DNA of 37,009 nucleotides from an uncultured Eisenbergiella sp. Lineage in GTDB: Bacteria; Bacillota; Clostridia; Lachnospirales; Lachnospiraceae. The position numbers and the translations under genes are program-made. Below are positions 8,049 through 17,342 of the stretch, piece after piece. The DNA is taken from the NCBI GenBank assembly GCA_947630215.1, contig CANRGX010000024.1, positions 1-37,009 of the forward strand, given 5' to 3'. How positions within the stretch are numbered: position 1 is the first letter of the stretch; each line of letters opens with the position of its first letter. The notes under the pieces are model-generated. The model did not search any database and was not told where the DNA came from. It saw only the letters and a program-made list of their open reading frames with translations.

Positions 8049-9866
8049 CTACTTTTTGTCGTCCAGCTTTAAAACGCTCATAAAGGCCTTCTGCGGGATC
8101 TCCACGTTTCCGATCTGACGCATCCGCTTCTTGCCTTCCTTCTGCTTCTCCAACAGCTTTTTCTTCCGGGTGATATCGCCGCCGTAGCACTTGGCCAGCA
8201 CGTCCTTGCGCATGGCCTTCACCGTCTCCCGGGCGATGATCTTACCGCCCACGGCGGCCTGGATCGGAATCTCAAACAGATGCCGCGGGATTTCCTCCTT
8301 GAGCTTCTCGCACATTTTCCTGCCCCGCTCATAGGCGCTCCCGGCGTACACGATAAAGGACAGCGCGTCCACCTCCTCCCGGTTCACCAGAATATCCAGC
8401 TTCACCAGTTCGGAGCGTTCGTAGCCCTTGATCTCATAATCAAAGGAGGCGTAGCCCCGGGAACGGGACTTGAGCGCGTCGAAAAAGTCGTAAATGATTT
8501 CGTTCAGCGGCAGCTCATAGCGCAGAAGCGCCCGGGTTTCCTCCATATATTCCATGCCCAGATAGCGCCCCCGGCGCTCCTGGCACAACTCCATGATCGG
8601 GCCGATAAATTCCGTGGTCACCATGATCTCGGCGCTGACAATGGGCTCCTCCATATATTCTATGACTGCCGGATCGGGCAGATTGGAGGGATTGGTCAGT
8701 TCAACCACCTCGCCGTTTAACTGATGGACACGGTAGACCACGCCGGGCGCAGTGGTCACCAGATCCAGACCGTATTCCCGCTCCAGTCTCTCCTGGATGA
8801 TCTCCAGATGCAAAAGTCCCAAAAAGCCGCAGCGGAACCCAAAGCCCAGCGCAACGGAAGTTTCCGGCTCATAGAACAGGGAAGCGTCGTTTAACTGCAG
8901 CTTTTCCAGCGCATCCCGCAGATCCGGATATTTCGCCCCATCCGCCGGATACATACCGCAGTAGACCATGGGATTGACCTTTTTATAGCCGGGCAGCGGC
9001 TTGTCGCAGGGCCTGTCCGCATCGGTGACGGTATCTCCCACCCGCGTATCCTTCACATTCTTGATGGAAGCCGTCAGATACCCCACCATACCGGCGGAAA
9101 GCTCCTCGCAGGGGATAAACTGACCCGCGCCGAAATATCCCACCTCCACCACCTCAAAGCAGGCTCCGGTGGCCATCATGCGCACCTTCGTTCCCTTTCG
9201 CACCCGGCCCTCCATCACCCGGAAAAATACGATGACGCCCTTATAGGGATCGTAGACGGAATCAAAAATCAGCGCCTGCAGCGGGTTTTGCGCACTGCCG
9301 CCGGGGGCGGGGATCTTTTTTACGATCTGCTCCAGCACATCTTCAATGTGAATCCCGTTCTTGGCCGAAATCAGCGGCGCGTCCTCCGCTTCCAGGCCGA
9401 TCACATCCTCGATCTCCTCGATGACCCGTTCCGGCTGGGCACTGGGCAGATCGATTTTATTGATCACCGGGAATACCTCCAGATTGTGATCCAGCGCCAG
9501 GTAGACATTGGCCAGCGTCTGGGCCTCTATGCCCTGGGCCGCGTCCACCACCAGCACCGCGCCGTCGCAGGCGGCCAGCGAACGGCTGACCTCATAGTTA
9601 AAATCCACGTGTCCCGGCGTGTCGATGAGGTTAAAGATATATTCTTCCCCGTTTTTCGCCTTATAAATGGTGCGCACCGCCTGGGACTTGATGGTGATGC
9701 CCCGCTCCCGCTCCAGTTCCATATTGTCCAGGATCTGATCCTGCATTTCCCGGCTGGTTAAGAGCCCCGTCTTTTCTATGATTCTGTCCGCCAGCGTCGA
9801 TTTCCCGTGATCGATGTGGGCGATGATACAAAAATTTCTGATATTGCTCTGGTTTATCTGGGCCAT
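8049..9866 (-). CDS. lepA: Elongation factor 4 (LepA), ribosome-associated GTPase
   Basis: Translational GTPase that acts on ribosomes, reported to back-translocate stalled complexes or help initiation. The 605-aa protein begins [20 protein letters not shown] with GKST (G1) at residues 21-24, then DTPGHVDF (G3) and NKIDLPSA (G4). The C-terminal LepA-specific domain ends with [19 protein letters not shown], diagnostic of the family. AGGAGG 6 nt before the ATG supports this start over the longer in-frame extension. It lies 86 nt downstream of spoIIP and 50 nt upstream of hemW, so probably shares their transcript. Confidence 0.97.
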   Translation of the reverse strand: MAQINQSNIRNFCIIAHIDHGKSTLADRIIEKTGLLTSREMQDQILDNMELERERGITIKSQAVRTIYKAKNGEEYIFNLIDTPGHVDFNYEVSRSLAACDGAVLVVDAAQGIEAQTLANVYLALDHNLEVFPVINKIDLPSAQPERVIEEIEDVIGLEAEDAPLISAKNGIHIEDVLEQIVKKIPAPGGSAQNPLQALIFDSVYDPYKGVIVFFRVMEGRVRKGTKVRMMATGACFEVVEVGYFGAGQFIPCEELSAGMVGYLTASIKNVKDTRVGDTVTDADRPCDKPLPGYKKVNPMVYCGMYPADGAKYPDLRDALEKLQLNDASLFYEPETSVALGFGFRCGFLGLLHLEIIQERLEREYGLDLVTTAPGVVYRVHQLNGEVVELTNPSNLPDPAVIEYMEEPIVSAEIMVTTEFIGPIMELCQERRGRYLGMEYMEETRALLRYELPLNEIIYDFFDALKSRSRGYASFDYEIKGYERSELVKLDILVNREEVDALSFIVYAGSAYERGRKMCEKLKEEIPRHLFEIPIQAAVGGKIIARETVKAMRKDVLAKCYGGDITRKKKLLEKQKEGKKRMRQIGNVEIPQKAFMSVLKLDDKK

Positions 9867-9952
9867 TGCTTCCCTCCTGTCAGGACGGACGGGATAATGG
9901 AAAATCCCCCGGTTTCCGCCATATTCCAGTATAGCAAAGCCGGAGGGGACGG

Positions 9953-11266
9953 TCAACCACTATACCCGAAATCTACGCCGGACAACTCCATATCCAGCAT
10001 CCGCGCCAGAGGGATACAGGCGTTATAGCACTCCTCATAGGTATTGTTCTGCGCTCCCATTTCAATCAGAAGACACCGGGGCTTTACGTGCATATTATAG
10101 CGGTAGCCCTTCAGATAGATCCGCCGGGTCAGGCCCGGATAATATTCGTTGCACAGCACCTGCAGCTGGAACGAAAACGCCAGATTGTCCGCAATGTTCT
10201 CATTCGGCAGATATTCAATATCTCCATGCCGTCTGGTGCGGGACAGTCCGTTAAAAAACATGAAGCGCGCCGTGGGTCTGCCGTCTATCTCGGTCACCAG
10301 TCTGGTATCCTGCGCCACCTCGTCCCGGTGCAGATCGATCACCACCTCGATGCCGGGATTCTGCTCCAGAAGCTCCTCCAAATCCGGCAGGGAATTATTG
10401 TAAGCGTAGTCCCGATCCTCCACGTCATACTGTCCCATGTGATGCAGCACGCCATAGCCGTACTGCTCCCTGAGAATCTGGGCCAGCACCTCTCCCACTC
10501 CCAAAATGGTGGTGCTGGCGTCTCCCGGGACGGAGTCGGCAAAGCCCTCCTGGGAATGGGTGTGATAAATCAGGATCTGCGGCCCGCTGTCCTGCTTTTT
10601 TTCGATGGAAAGATCGGGGGAAAGCAGCGCCTGCAAATTCAGCTGGCTCTCGTCTATGGCCGTTCCGGCGTCCACCGCGTAAAACTCCTTTACCAGCGCG
10701 TCGTATTTTTGAAACGACTCCCACTGATAGCTCATTGACTTCTCCGTTTTCCCGGCCGTCTGTCCGCCGCCAACGCCTTCCCGGACGGTCTGCTGTCCGT
10801 TTTGATCCTCCATTTTTTTCTCATTCGTCCCCTTTGCCAGCGCATTCTCCTCCCACAGCCGTTCCTCCAGTCCCTTTTCCACCTGTAGCCTGCCGGTGAA
10901 GTTCTCCTGTGCCTGCGCCGTTTCCGCCGCCGGGCCGCTTTGGTCTGCATTTGCCCCTTCGGCCCGTATGATCTCCCGGCAGGTATCCGGGCTTTCCTCC
11001 ATCCATACGGGCGGTCTCTGTCCGAGAAGAAAGTAAAGCAGCGGAAACTGCCGCGCCGTTCCTGTCCATAAAAAGTCAAAACGGGGAGACTGGGAAAAGG
11101 AAAGCGCCGGACACCAGAGGGAGATCATACTCTGCTGCGTTTGTTGCAGAAAGGCTGCGCCGATTCCGGCCCCCTGTCCCAACAGCCAAACCGTCAGTAT
11201 GCAAAGGGCCAGTGCCGCAGCGCCGCCCCGGTATGCACTTTTCCTGATTTTGTCCCTTTTCCCCAT
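9953..11266 (-). CDS. spoIIP: Stage II sporulation protein P (engulfment peptidoglycan hydrolase)
   Basis: Membrane-anchored amidase and endopeptidase of the SpoIIDMP engulfment machine. In the 437-aa protein a basic N-terminus is followed by a hydrophobic segment (about residues 13-42) that anchors it. A low-complexity Glu/Gln/Gly-rich linker follows, then the catalytic domain with [22 protein letters not shown] and [12 protein letters not shown], which carry the conserved His and Glu residues of the family. It lies 29 nt downstream of gpr, as in Bacillus. No clear Shine-Dalgarno sequence is visible before the ATG, so coupling to gpr or a different start is possible. Confidence 0.93.
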   Translation of the reverse strand: MGKRDKIRKSAYRGGAAALALCILTVWLLGQGAGIGAAFLQQTQQSMISLWCPALSFSQSPRFDFLWTGTARQFPLLYFLLGQRPPVWMEESPDTCREIIRAEGANADQSGPAAETAQAQENFTGRLQVEKGLEERLWEENALAKGTNEKKMEDQNGQQTVREGVGGGQTAGKTEKSMSYQWESFQKYDALVKEFYAVDAGTAIDESQLNLQALLSPDLSIEKKQDSGPQILIYHTHSQEGFADSVPGDASTTILGVGEVLAQILREQYGYGVLHHMGQYDVEDRDYAYNNSLPDLEELLEQNPGIEVVIDLHRDEVAQDTRLVTEIDGRPTARFMFFNGLSRTRRHGDIEYLPNENIADNLAFSFQLQVLCNEYYPGLTRRIYLKGYRYNMHVKPRCLLIEMGAQNNTYEECYNACIPLARMLDMELSGVDFGYSG

Positions 11267-11295
11267 GGGAAAATATATGCGTGCGGCCGTTTCGT

Positions 11296-12228
11296 TTATG
11301 TCTGACCTGCGGACGGGAGCTTTTCCATATTGAGGGCAAGGTTGATCCCCTCGGATACCGTAAAACTCAGCCGTTTGATGGTCTCGTCGATGTCCTTGCT
11401 GGTCACGTACATATTGTTCAGCTCCGACACCGCCCCCGGGTGCTCCCGCGCGCCGATGATCTGTAGTCCGCTGTCCTTTTCCATCCGTTCCAGCGCATCT
11501 CCCACGATAGTGGCCGCGTCCACCACGGTGGGCACGCCGATGGCAATGACCGGGACGCCCAGGCTGTCCTTGGTCAGCGCATTTCGGTGGTTGCCCACTC
11601 CAGAACCCGGATAAATGCCGGACGTGGACACCTGTATGGTACGGTTCAGCCGCCGGGTGCTGCGCGCCGCCAGCGCATCCACCGCAATGAGGAAATCCGG
11701 TTTTGTCTCCTTTACAATGCCGTGTACGATCTCCGCGCTCTCCATCCCGGTCCGCGCCATGACGCCCGGCACAATACAGCTGATGCGGTGCATTTCCTCC
11801 CGGTTATAGGCCGCCGGCCCGAACTCCATCACCACGTGCCGGTTCACAAACAGGTTATCCGCCACATGGGGCCCCAGGGAATCCGCCGTCACCTCCCGGT
11901 TGCCAAGCCCTACCACCAGCACCTGCCGCTCCTTTTTCACATCCGGCATGACCTCCCGCAGCAGGCGCGCCAGCTCCACGGAAACCTCCCGGTGATAGCC
12001 CTCGTCCTGCTCCGTCAGTGCAGGCGCTTCCAGTGTGATATAGGTTCCCAGCGGCTTTCCCATTATCCTGGCGCCGTTTTTTGTCTCGATCCGCACCCGC
12101 GTAATGCGGATGCCGCTTTCTTCCCGGTTCTCCTCCTCCAGCACCACGCCATGGATCTCCCCGCCGCGCCCTTCGATCCGTTCCCTGTCCTCCAGCGCCA
12201 GATCCGTCCGTACCGCAAAACTGCTCAT
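11296..12228 (-). CDS. gpr: Spore germination protease GPR
   Basis: Endopeptidase that starts SASP degradation when spores germinate, made in the forespore as a zymogen. The 310-aa protein matches the family at the N-terminus (AVRTDLALE), VVGLGNREVTADSLGP, FAPGVM-like IVPGVMARTGMES and AVDALAARSTRRLN; the two family-critical Asp residues are in TADSLGP and AVDALAAR. STSGIYPGSGVGN and LGVPVIAIGVPTVVDA are also diagnostic. It is shorter than the Bacillus enzyme because the long segment between the PTVVDA motif and the C-terminus is reduced. It is divergent from rpsT and followed by spoIIP. TATAAT lies at 12275-12280 on the minus strand but I see no clear SigG/SigF pair. A SASP substrate is encoded at 28181. 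Confidence 0.95.
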   Translation of the reverse strand: MSSFAVRTDLALEDRERIEGRGGEIHGVVLEEENREESGIRITRVRIETKNGARIMGKPLGTYITLEAPALTEQDEGYHREVSVELARLLREVMPDVKKERQVLVVGLGNREVTADSLGPHVADNLFVNRHVVMEFGPAAYNREEMHRISCIVPGVMARTGMESAEIVHGIVKETKPDFLIAVDALAARSTRRLNRTIQVSTSGIYPGSGVGNHRNALTKDSLGVPVIAIGVPTVVDAATIVGDALERMEKDSGLQIIGAREHPGAVSELNNMYVTSKDIDETIKRLSFTVSEGINLALNMEKLPSAGQT

Positions 12229-12328
12229 TTTTTCCTCCTCCGCTTCAAATCCGCTCCGGCTGCGGTTTTACCCTATTATATGCAGACACAGTATTCCTAG
12301 TTTTTTGCAAAAATAAACAAAATATGTA

Positions 12329-12357
12329 TTGACAGAAACCTTTTGATCCCCTAGAAT
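12329..12357 (+). promoter_or_regulatory. SigA promoter of rpsT
   Basis: TTGACA (12329-12334), a 17-nt spacer, then TAGAAT (12352-12357). Perfect -35, 5 of 6 at the -10. The leader to the rpsT start codon is about 100 nt. Confidence 0.8.
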
Positions 12358-12413
12358 ACATATGTATGTTTACATTAGAACGTCCGTGTCCGGCTTTAAT
12401 GAAACAGATTTTG

Positions 12414-12433
12414 AGATCCGCCCGGGCGGATCT
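12414..12433 (+). repeat. Perfect 20-bp palindrome in the rpsT leader
   Basis: AGATCCGCCC followed directly by GGGCGGATCT. In RNA it makes an 8-bp stem capped by CCGG, ending 18 nt before the ribosome binding site GGAGGT (12452-12457). It could be an autoregulatory or stability element for S20, or a protein-binding site in DNA. There is no T-run after it. Confidence 0.6.
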
Positions 12434-12463
12434 GGCATAAGATTGTGTAATGGAGGTAGCATC

Positions 12464-12727
12464 GTGGCAAACATTAAATCCGCCAAGAAAAGAATCCTGG
12501 TCAACAGAACCAAGGCCGAGAGGAACAAATCTATCAAGTCCTCTGTGAAGACATCGATCAAGAAAGTCCGCGTCGCCATTGAGGCAAAGGACAAAGAGGC
12601 CGCGCAGGCCGCTCTGATCGCGGCAACCGCCACCATCGACAAGGCGGCTTCCAAGGGCGTTTTCCACAAGAATACCGCTTCCCGGAAGGTTTCCCGTCTG
12701 GCGAAAGCGGTCAATGAGATCGCTTAA
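12464..12727 (+). CDS. rpsT: 30S ribosomal protein S20
   Basis: Primary 16S rRNA-binding protein of the small subunit. The 87-aa product starts (GTG)ANIKSAKKRILVNRTKAERN, the standard S20 N-terminus, and is rich in Lys, Arg and Ala. GGAGGT lies 6 nt before the GTG at 12464; the longer in-frame extension upstream does not look like S20. It stands alone on the plus strand, divergent from gpr, the same arrangement as in Bacillus. It has a strong promoter, a palindromic leader and a bidirectional terminator. Confidence 0.97.
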   Translation: MANIKSAKKRILVNRTKAERNKSIKSSVKTSIKKVRVAIEAKDKEAAQAALIAATATIDKAASKGVFHKNTASRKVSRLAKAVNEIA

Positions 12728-12734
12728 CAAAAGA

Positions 12735-12786
12735 GAAAAAAAGCCCCGGCTCCTGGTATCCCAGGAACCGGGACTTTTTCGTTTTT
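12735..12786. terminator. Bidirectional intrinsic terminator between rpsT and the 12813 gene
   Basis: CCCGGCTCCTGG (12745-12756) pairs with CCAGGAACCGGG (12761-12772) with one mismatch and a TATC loop. Plus-strand T-run TTTTTCGTTTTT follows; on the minus strand the stem is followed by seven Ts. It therefore ends both rpsT and the long minus-strand run that finishes at 12813. Confidence 0.9.
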
Positions 12787-12812
12787 GAAATGCAAACCCG
12801 CCTTTTACAGCC

Positions 12813-13085
12813 TTATCCGTCTTCCTTCTCAAACGCCTGGATCAGCGCCCAGACATAGGGCGCGCCGAAGCAGCACAGGCTCTTGGGCCCCGTGATCGTG
12901 TGCGCCGTATCGGCCGCCAGCTTTTGCAGGGCGTTTTCAATGGTGGCGCGGGTGATGGACTTGGATCTGCGGTCCACAAACACTTCCCCGCCCCGGATCG
13001 TATAGGTAAAGGGCAGTTTTTTAGCCGTATAAAAGGTTTCTCCCTGGCGGGCCAGCAGCATAGCCCAGAAGCGATCTATCTCCAT
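12813..13085 (-). CDS. Small conserved-looking protein of unknown function
   Basis: I do not recognise a named family. The 90-aa protein starts MEIDRFWAMLLARQGE, and GGAG lies about 9 nt before the ATG; a TTG 21 nt upstream is in frame but overlaps the preceding gene. It contains a central basic patch (FVDRRSKSITRATIENAL) that could be a DNA- or RNA-contacting helix, and a hydrophobic C-terminal part with LCCFGAPYVWALIQAF. There is no signal peptide or clear membrane segment. It is the last gene of the unit and starts 17 nt after the ABC exporter stop, but nothing shows a link to transport. Confidence 0.7.
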   Translation of the reverse strand: MEIDRFWAMLLARQGETFYTAKKLPFTYTIRGGEVFVDRRSKSITRATIENALQKLAADTAHTITGPKSLCCFGAPYVWALIQAFEKEDG

Positions 13086-13102
13086 GGCATTTCTCCGTCT
13101 TT

Positions 13103-14854
13103 TCAATAAGCGTACTGGCTGTTATACAGCTTTGCGTAAAATCCGTTCTTCTTCAGCAGAGTTTCGTGATTTCCCTGTTCGATAATCTGACCGTCCTTCA
13201 TGACCAGAATGGTATCCGCGCTGCGGATGGTGGACAGCCTGTGGGCGACGATAAAGCTGGTGCGTCCCTCCATCAGTTTGGCAAAGGCGTTCTGGATCTT
13301 GAGTTCTGTGCGGGTGTCAATGGAAGACGTGGCCTCGTCCAGAATCAGCATGGGCGGCCGGCACAGCATGATGCGGGTGATGCACAAAAGCTGTTTCTGT
13401 CCCTGGGAAAGACTGCCCCCGTCCTCCCCGATGACGGTATCATAGCCGTCCGGCAGACGCATGATGAAGCTGTGCGCATGGCAGGCGCGCGCCGCCGCCA
13501 CCACCTCCTCCTGCGTGGCGTCCGGCTTCCCAATCGCAATGTTGTCCCGGATGGTTCCGCTGCGCAGCCAGGTTTCCTGCAGCACCATGCCGTATCCGGC
13601 GCGCAGGCTCTTGCGGGTCAGATCCCGGATATCGGTATCCTCCACCAAAATAGCGCCGTCCGTCACATCGTAAAAACGCATCAGCAGGTTGATAACCGTG
13701 GTCTTGCCGCATCCCGTAGGCCCCACTATCGCGATTCGCTGACCGGGCTTTACGGCAAGATGGAACCCCTCGATGAGTCTCTGATTTGGCAGATAGGAAA
13801 AAGACACATCTTTCAGATCCACCTTTCCTTTCACATCCGAAAGCCGTATTGCATCCGGCTTTTCCGGTATCTGCGGCGTCTCCTCAATCAGATCGAAAAC
13901 CCTTCCCGCACAGGCGATGGCGTTCTGCAGTTCTGTCACCACTCCGGAAATCTCGTTAAAGGGCTTGGTATACTGGTTGGCATAGCTGAGAAAGCTGGCC
14001 AGCTGTCCCACGCTCAAATGACCGGAAATGGCGGCCAGCGCGCCGGTGACGCCCACGCCGGTATAGACCAGGCTGTTGACAAAACGGGTGGACGGATTGG
14101 TGATGGAGGAAAAGAAAATGGCCCGCAGGGAACACTTCTGCAGCCTGCCGTTGATCTCATCGAAACGCTCCAGCGCCTCCCGCTCGTGGGAAAAGGCCTG
14201 CACCACCTTCTGATTTCCTATCATCTCGTCGATCAGCGCCGTCTGCTCCCCTCTCGTCTCGGACTGCAGCCGGAACATGGTGAAGGTGCGCTTTGCAATG
14301 AACGACGCCACAAACAGGGAAATGGGCGTGACCAGAAGAACCACCAGCGTGATCCCTGCGTTGACGCTGAGCATGAAGCACAGCGTTCCCAAAATGGTAA
14401 TGACCCCCGAAAAAAGCTGGGTGAACCCCATCAGCAGACCGTCCGCGAACTGATCCACGTCCGCGATGACCCGGCTGACAATCTCTCCCTGGGGATGGCT
14501 GTCCAGAAAGCCCAAAGGCAGAATTTCCAGCTTCCGGAACGCTTCATTCCGGATATCCCGCACGATCTGATAGGTCATTTTATTGTTACAGACGTTTAGG
14601 ATCCACTGGGCCAGCGCGGTCACGGCGATAACGGCCCCCATTTTCCAGAGCACTCCGGACAGGGCCGCAAAGTCCACCCGGCCTGCTTCCACAATACAGT
14701 CCACCGCGTCTCCGATGAGCAGGGGCAGATAGAGGGTGGACGCCACCGTGACAGAGGCCAGCACCACGGAAAGCCCCAGGAAAAACCAATAGCGCCGGAT
14801 ATAGAAAAGCACCTTTTTTATCGTCTCTTTTTGACTGGAATCCACTTTACGCAT
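13103..14854 (-). CDS. ABC exporter half-subunit with canonical catalytic residues
   Basis: Multidrug/lipid-type ABC exporter subunit: N-terminal transmembrane domain (about residues 15-310) and C-terminal nucleotide-binding domain. The 583-aa protein starts MRKVDSSQKETIKKVL with GGAGG about 9 nt upstream; the ATG overlaps the preceding ABC gene by 8 nt. Motifs: Walker [11 protein letters not shown], signature LSQGQ (instead of LSGGQ), Walker B MLILDEATSSID with the catalytic Glu, and switch His in IVAHRLSTI. The partner gene lacks the catalytic Glu and the switch His, so the two most likely form a heterodimer of the LmrCD/BmrCD/EfrAB kind. The substrate cannot be told from sequence. Confidence 0.9.
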   Translation of the reverse strand: MRKVDSSQKETIKKVLFYIRRYWFFLGLSVVLASVTVASTLYLPLLIGDAVDCIVEAGRVDFAALSGVLWKMGAVIAVTALAQWILNVCNNKMTYQIVRDIRNEAFRKLEILPLGFLDSHPQGEIVSRVIADVDQFADGLLMGFTQLFSGVITILGTLCFMLSVNAGITLVVLLVTPISLFVASFIAKRTFTMFRLQSETRGEQTALIDEMIGNQKVVQAFSHEREALERFDEINGRLQKCSLRAIFFSSITNPSTRFVNSLVYTGVGVTGALAAISGHLSVGQLASFLSYANQYTKPFNEISGVVTELQNAIACAGRVFDLIEETPQIPEKPDAIRLSDVKGKVDLKDVSFSYLPNQRLIEGFHLAVKPGQRIAIVGPTGCGKTTVINLLMRFYDVTDGAILVEDTDIRDLTRKSLRAGYGMVLQETWLRSGTIRDNIAIGKPDATQEEVVAAARACHAHSFIMRLPDGYDTVIGEDGGSLSQGQKQLLCITRIMLCRPPMLILDEATSSIDTRTELKIQNAFAKLMEGRTSFIVAHRLSTIRSADTILVMKDGQIIEQGNHETLLKKNGFYAKLYNSQYAY

Positions 14855-16604
14855 TGCCGCCTGCCTCCTTCCCCGCCACGCTTTCATCGAACTGGGAATG
14901 ATAGATCTCCTGATATACCGGACAGGTCTGCAAAAGCTCCCGGTGCGTCCCCATCCCGACGACCTGCCCGTCGTCCAGCACCAGAATCTGATCCGCGTGC
15001 TGAATGGAGGAGGTTCTCTGGGAAACCAAAAACACAATGGGCTTTTGCTCCATCTGGCGCAGGGCCCGGCGCAGCGCCGCATCGGTGGCAAAATCCAGCG
15101 CGGAGGAACTGTCGTCCAGAATCAGAATCTGCGGATCCCGCACCAGGGCGCGGGCAATGGTGAGCCGCTGGCGCTGTCCGCCGGACAGATTCCTGCCCCC
15201 GGCCGCCACGGCACTCTGCAGCCCCTCTGCCTTATTGCGGACAATTTCCTCCGCCTGGGCAATCTGAAGCGCCCTCCAAATCTCCTGCTGCGTGGCGTCC
15301 GCCTTTCCCCACCGCAGATTCTCCTCGATGGTCCCGCAAAACAGCGCCGCCTTCTGCGGAACGATGCCGATCTTTTGCCGCAGTGTCTGCACTTCGTAGG
15401 CCCGCACATCCACGCCGTCCACATAGACGGTTCCCTTGGTCGCATCATAAAACCGGGGGATCAGATTCACAAGGCTGGATTTTCCGGAACCGGTGCCGCC
15501 GATGATGCCGATGGTCTGCCCGGCCTTTGCCGTAAAGCTGATATCCGTCAGGGCCTCGCTGCCCCCGCCTGCGTACGTCAGACACACGTGGTCGAACCGC
15601 ACGCTGTGCTCTCCCGTCCTTTCCGGATCCGCCCCTGTCCTGCCGCTCTCTGTTTCCAGACTGTTTTTCATTTCAAACACGCTCTGGATCCGGTTGCCGC
15701 AGGCGATGGCACGGGTCACGGTGATAATCAGATTGGCCAGCTTCACCAGCTCCACCAGAATCTGGGACATATAGTTCACCAGCGCCACCACCTGGCCCTG
15801 GGTCAGAACGCCCGCTTCCACCCGCAGCGCGCCGGTATACAACAGGACGATGACGGCGCCGTTGACGATGACATAGGTGACAGGATTCATCAGTCCCGAA
15901 ATCCGTCCCACAAACTTCTGCAGATCGGTCAGCTTCTGGTTTTCTTCCTGAAAATGGGCCAGTTCCTCCTCCTCTTTATTGAACGCGCGGATCACCCGGA
16001 CGCCGGTGAGGTTTTCCCGGGTCAGTCCCAGCACTCTGTCCAGGGCGGCCTGCACCTTCCGGTACATGGGAATGGTCCAGAGCATGATGCCAAATACCAC
16101 CACCGACAACAGCGGGATCGTCACCACAAAGGCAAACGCCGCCTGCACATCCACCGTAAAGGCCATGATCATGGCGCCGAACACAATGAAGGGGGAACGC
16201 AGAAACAGGCGCAGAACCAGATTGACCCCGGACTGCACCTGATTGACATCGCTGGTCATGCGGGTGATCAGCGTAGACGTGCCCGCCCGATCCATTTCCG
16301 CATAGGACAGACTCTGGATATGGGAAAACAGCGCATGGCGCAGCCTGGCGGAAAACCCGGTGGCGGCTTTTGCCGCAAAGAACTGGGCCGTGATGGAGCA
16401 CACGAGCCCGATAGCGCCCAGCGCCACCAAAATCAGGCACATACGCACAATATAGCCCCTGTCGCCTTCCGCAATACCCGTGTCGATGATCGCCGCCATC
16501 ACCAGCGGCACGAACAGTTCAAACAGCGCCTCCAGCATTTTAAACAGCGGCGCCAGAACGGTTTCCTTTTCATAGCCCTTTAAAAAAATCAGAAGTTTCC
16601 TCAT
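14847..16604 (-). CDS. ABC exporter half-subunit with degenerate ATP site
   Basis: Partner of the following gene: six-helix transmembrane domain (about residues 10-310) fused to a nucleotide-binding domain. The 585-aa protein has Walker A GGTGSGKSSLVN, signature LSGGQRQR and Walker B ILILDDSSSALD, in which Asp replaces the catalytic Glu. The switch His is also missing (VSQRTSS has Gln). These changes match the degenerate-site subunit of heterodimeric exporters. GAGGAG lies 6 nt before the ATG. It starts 15 nt after the HAD phosphatase stop and overlaps the next ABC gene, so the two subunits should be made together. Confidence 0.9.
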   Translation of the reverse strand: MRKLLIFLKGYEKETVLAPLFKMLEALFELFVPLVMAAIIDTGIAEGDRGYIVRMCLILVALGAIGLVCSITAQFFAAKAATGFSARLRHALFSHIQSLSYAEMDRAGTSTLITRMTSDVNQVQSGVNLVLRLFLRSPFIVFGAMIMAFTVDVQAAFAFVVTIPLLSVVVFGIMLWTIPMYRKVQAALDRVLGLTRENLTGVRVIRAFNKEEEELAHFQEENQKLTDLQKFVGRISGLMNPVTYVIVNGAVIVLLYTGALRVEAGVLTQGQVVALVNYMSQILVELVKLANLIITVTRAIACGNRIQSVFEMKNSLETESGRTGADPERTGEHSVRFDHVCLTYAGGGSEALTDISFTAKAGQTIGIIGGTGSGKSSLVNLIPRFYDATKGTVYVDGVDVRAYEVQTLRQKIGIVPQKAALFCGTIEENLRWGKADATQQEIWRALQIAQAEEIVRNKAEGLQSAVAAGGRNLSGGQRQRLTIARALVRDPQILILDDSSSALDFATDAALRRALRQMEQKPIVFLVSQRTSSIQHADQILVLDDGQVVGMGTHRELLQTCPVYQEIYHSQFDESVAGKEAGGNA

Positions 16605-16619
16605 TGCTTCTCCTCTTTT

Positions 16620-17312
16620 TCATGCCTCCTCCAGCAGGGCCGGAAGCTGGGTCAGATCGCGGATTTCATAGTCCGGCCGCAGGTTGGTTTCATTCTTTTC
16701 CCCATCGGGATTGAACCAGCAGGAGACAATCCCCGCGTTTACCGCGCCCAGAATATCGGAGGTCAGAGAGTCTCCCACCAAAAGCACCTCTCCGGGAGAA
16801 AGGGGCTTATGGATCCGGGAAAAACAGGCGTCAAAAAACGCCTTCTGGGGCTTTTGGAAACCAAGCTCCTCCGAAGCAAAGCAGTCCGTCATAAAGCCGT
16901 CGATTCCGGCCAGTTTAAGCCGGTTTTTCTGCACCTGTGCAAACCCGTTGGTCACCACATACAAAGGGAGACGGCAGGACAACTGCGCCAGCACCTCCCG
17001 GGCGTGCGGGATCAGCGTATGTCCCTGGGCCAGAAAACCCTCGTAGCGCTGCTCCACGGCTACACTGTCACTCTCTATGCCAAGGGCCAAAAAAAGCTGG
17101 GCAAACCGCCGGTTCCGGATATCCTGCTTTTGAATCTCGCCGCGTTCAAACGCCTTCCAGAGCCCGTCGTTGATGGCACTGTAAAGGCGATAGCCCTCCT
17201 GGGTCGCCGCCAGTCCGGCCCAGTCCATAGCACTCCGATACGCCTCCCGTTCCGCCGCGTGAAAATCCAGGAAGGTGCCGTCCATATCCAGAAAAAGCGC
17301 CCGGTACCGCAT
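16620..17312 (-). CDS. HAD-superfamily phosphatase, YjjG-like 5'-nucleotidase
   Basis: Haloacid dehalogenase hydrolase; the YjjG group dephosphorylates nucleoside monophosphates, including non-canonical pyrimidines. The 230-aa protein has motif I DMDGT with Asp9 (nucleophile) and Asp11, motif II VVTNG, motif III Lys in LGFQKPQKAFFD, and motif IV GDSLTSDI. The helical C1 cap lies between residues 15 and 95. GGAGGAG precedes the ATG. It sits between the MetH-activation-like gene and the ABC exporter pair with gaps of 30 and 15 nt. YjjG is assigned from overall pattern; other HAD-IA phosphatases are possible. Confidence 0.8.
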   Translation of the reverse strand: MRYRALFLDMDGTFLDFHAAEREAYRSAMDWAGLAATQEGYRLYSAINDGLWKAFERGEIQKQDIRNRRFAQLFLALGIESDSVAVEQRYEGFLAQGHTLIPHAREVLAQLSCRLPLYVVTNGFAQVQKNRLKLAGIDGFMTDCFASEELGFQKPQKAFFDACFSRIHKPLSPGEVLLVGDSLTSDILGAVNAGIVSCWFNPDGEKNETNLRPDYEIRDLTQLPALLEEA

Positions 17313-17342
17313 CGTTCTCCTCCGTTTTTTGCGGACGCCTGC

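Noticed and set aside
13166-16583. Long open frames (477 and 561 codons) on the plus strand opposite the ABC genes.
   Set aside because: They mirror strongly conserved ABC genes in GC-rich DNA, have low-complexity His/Gln-rich translations and no family match.
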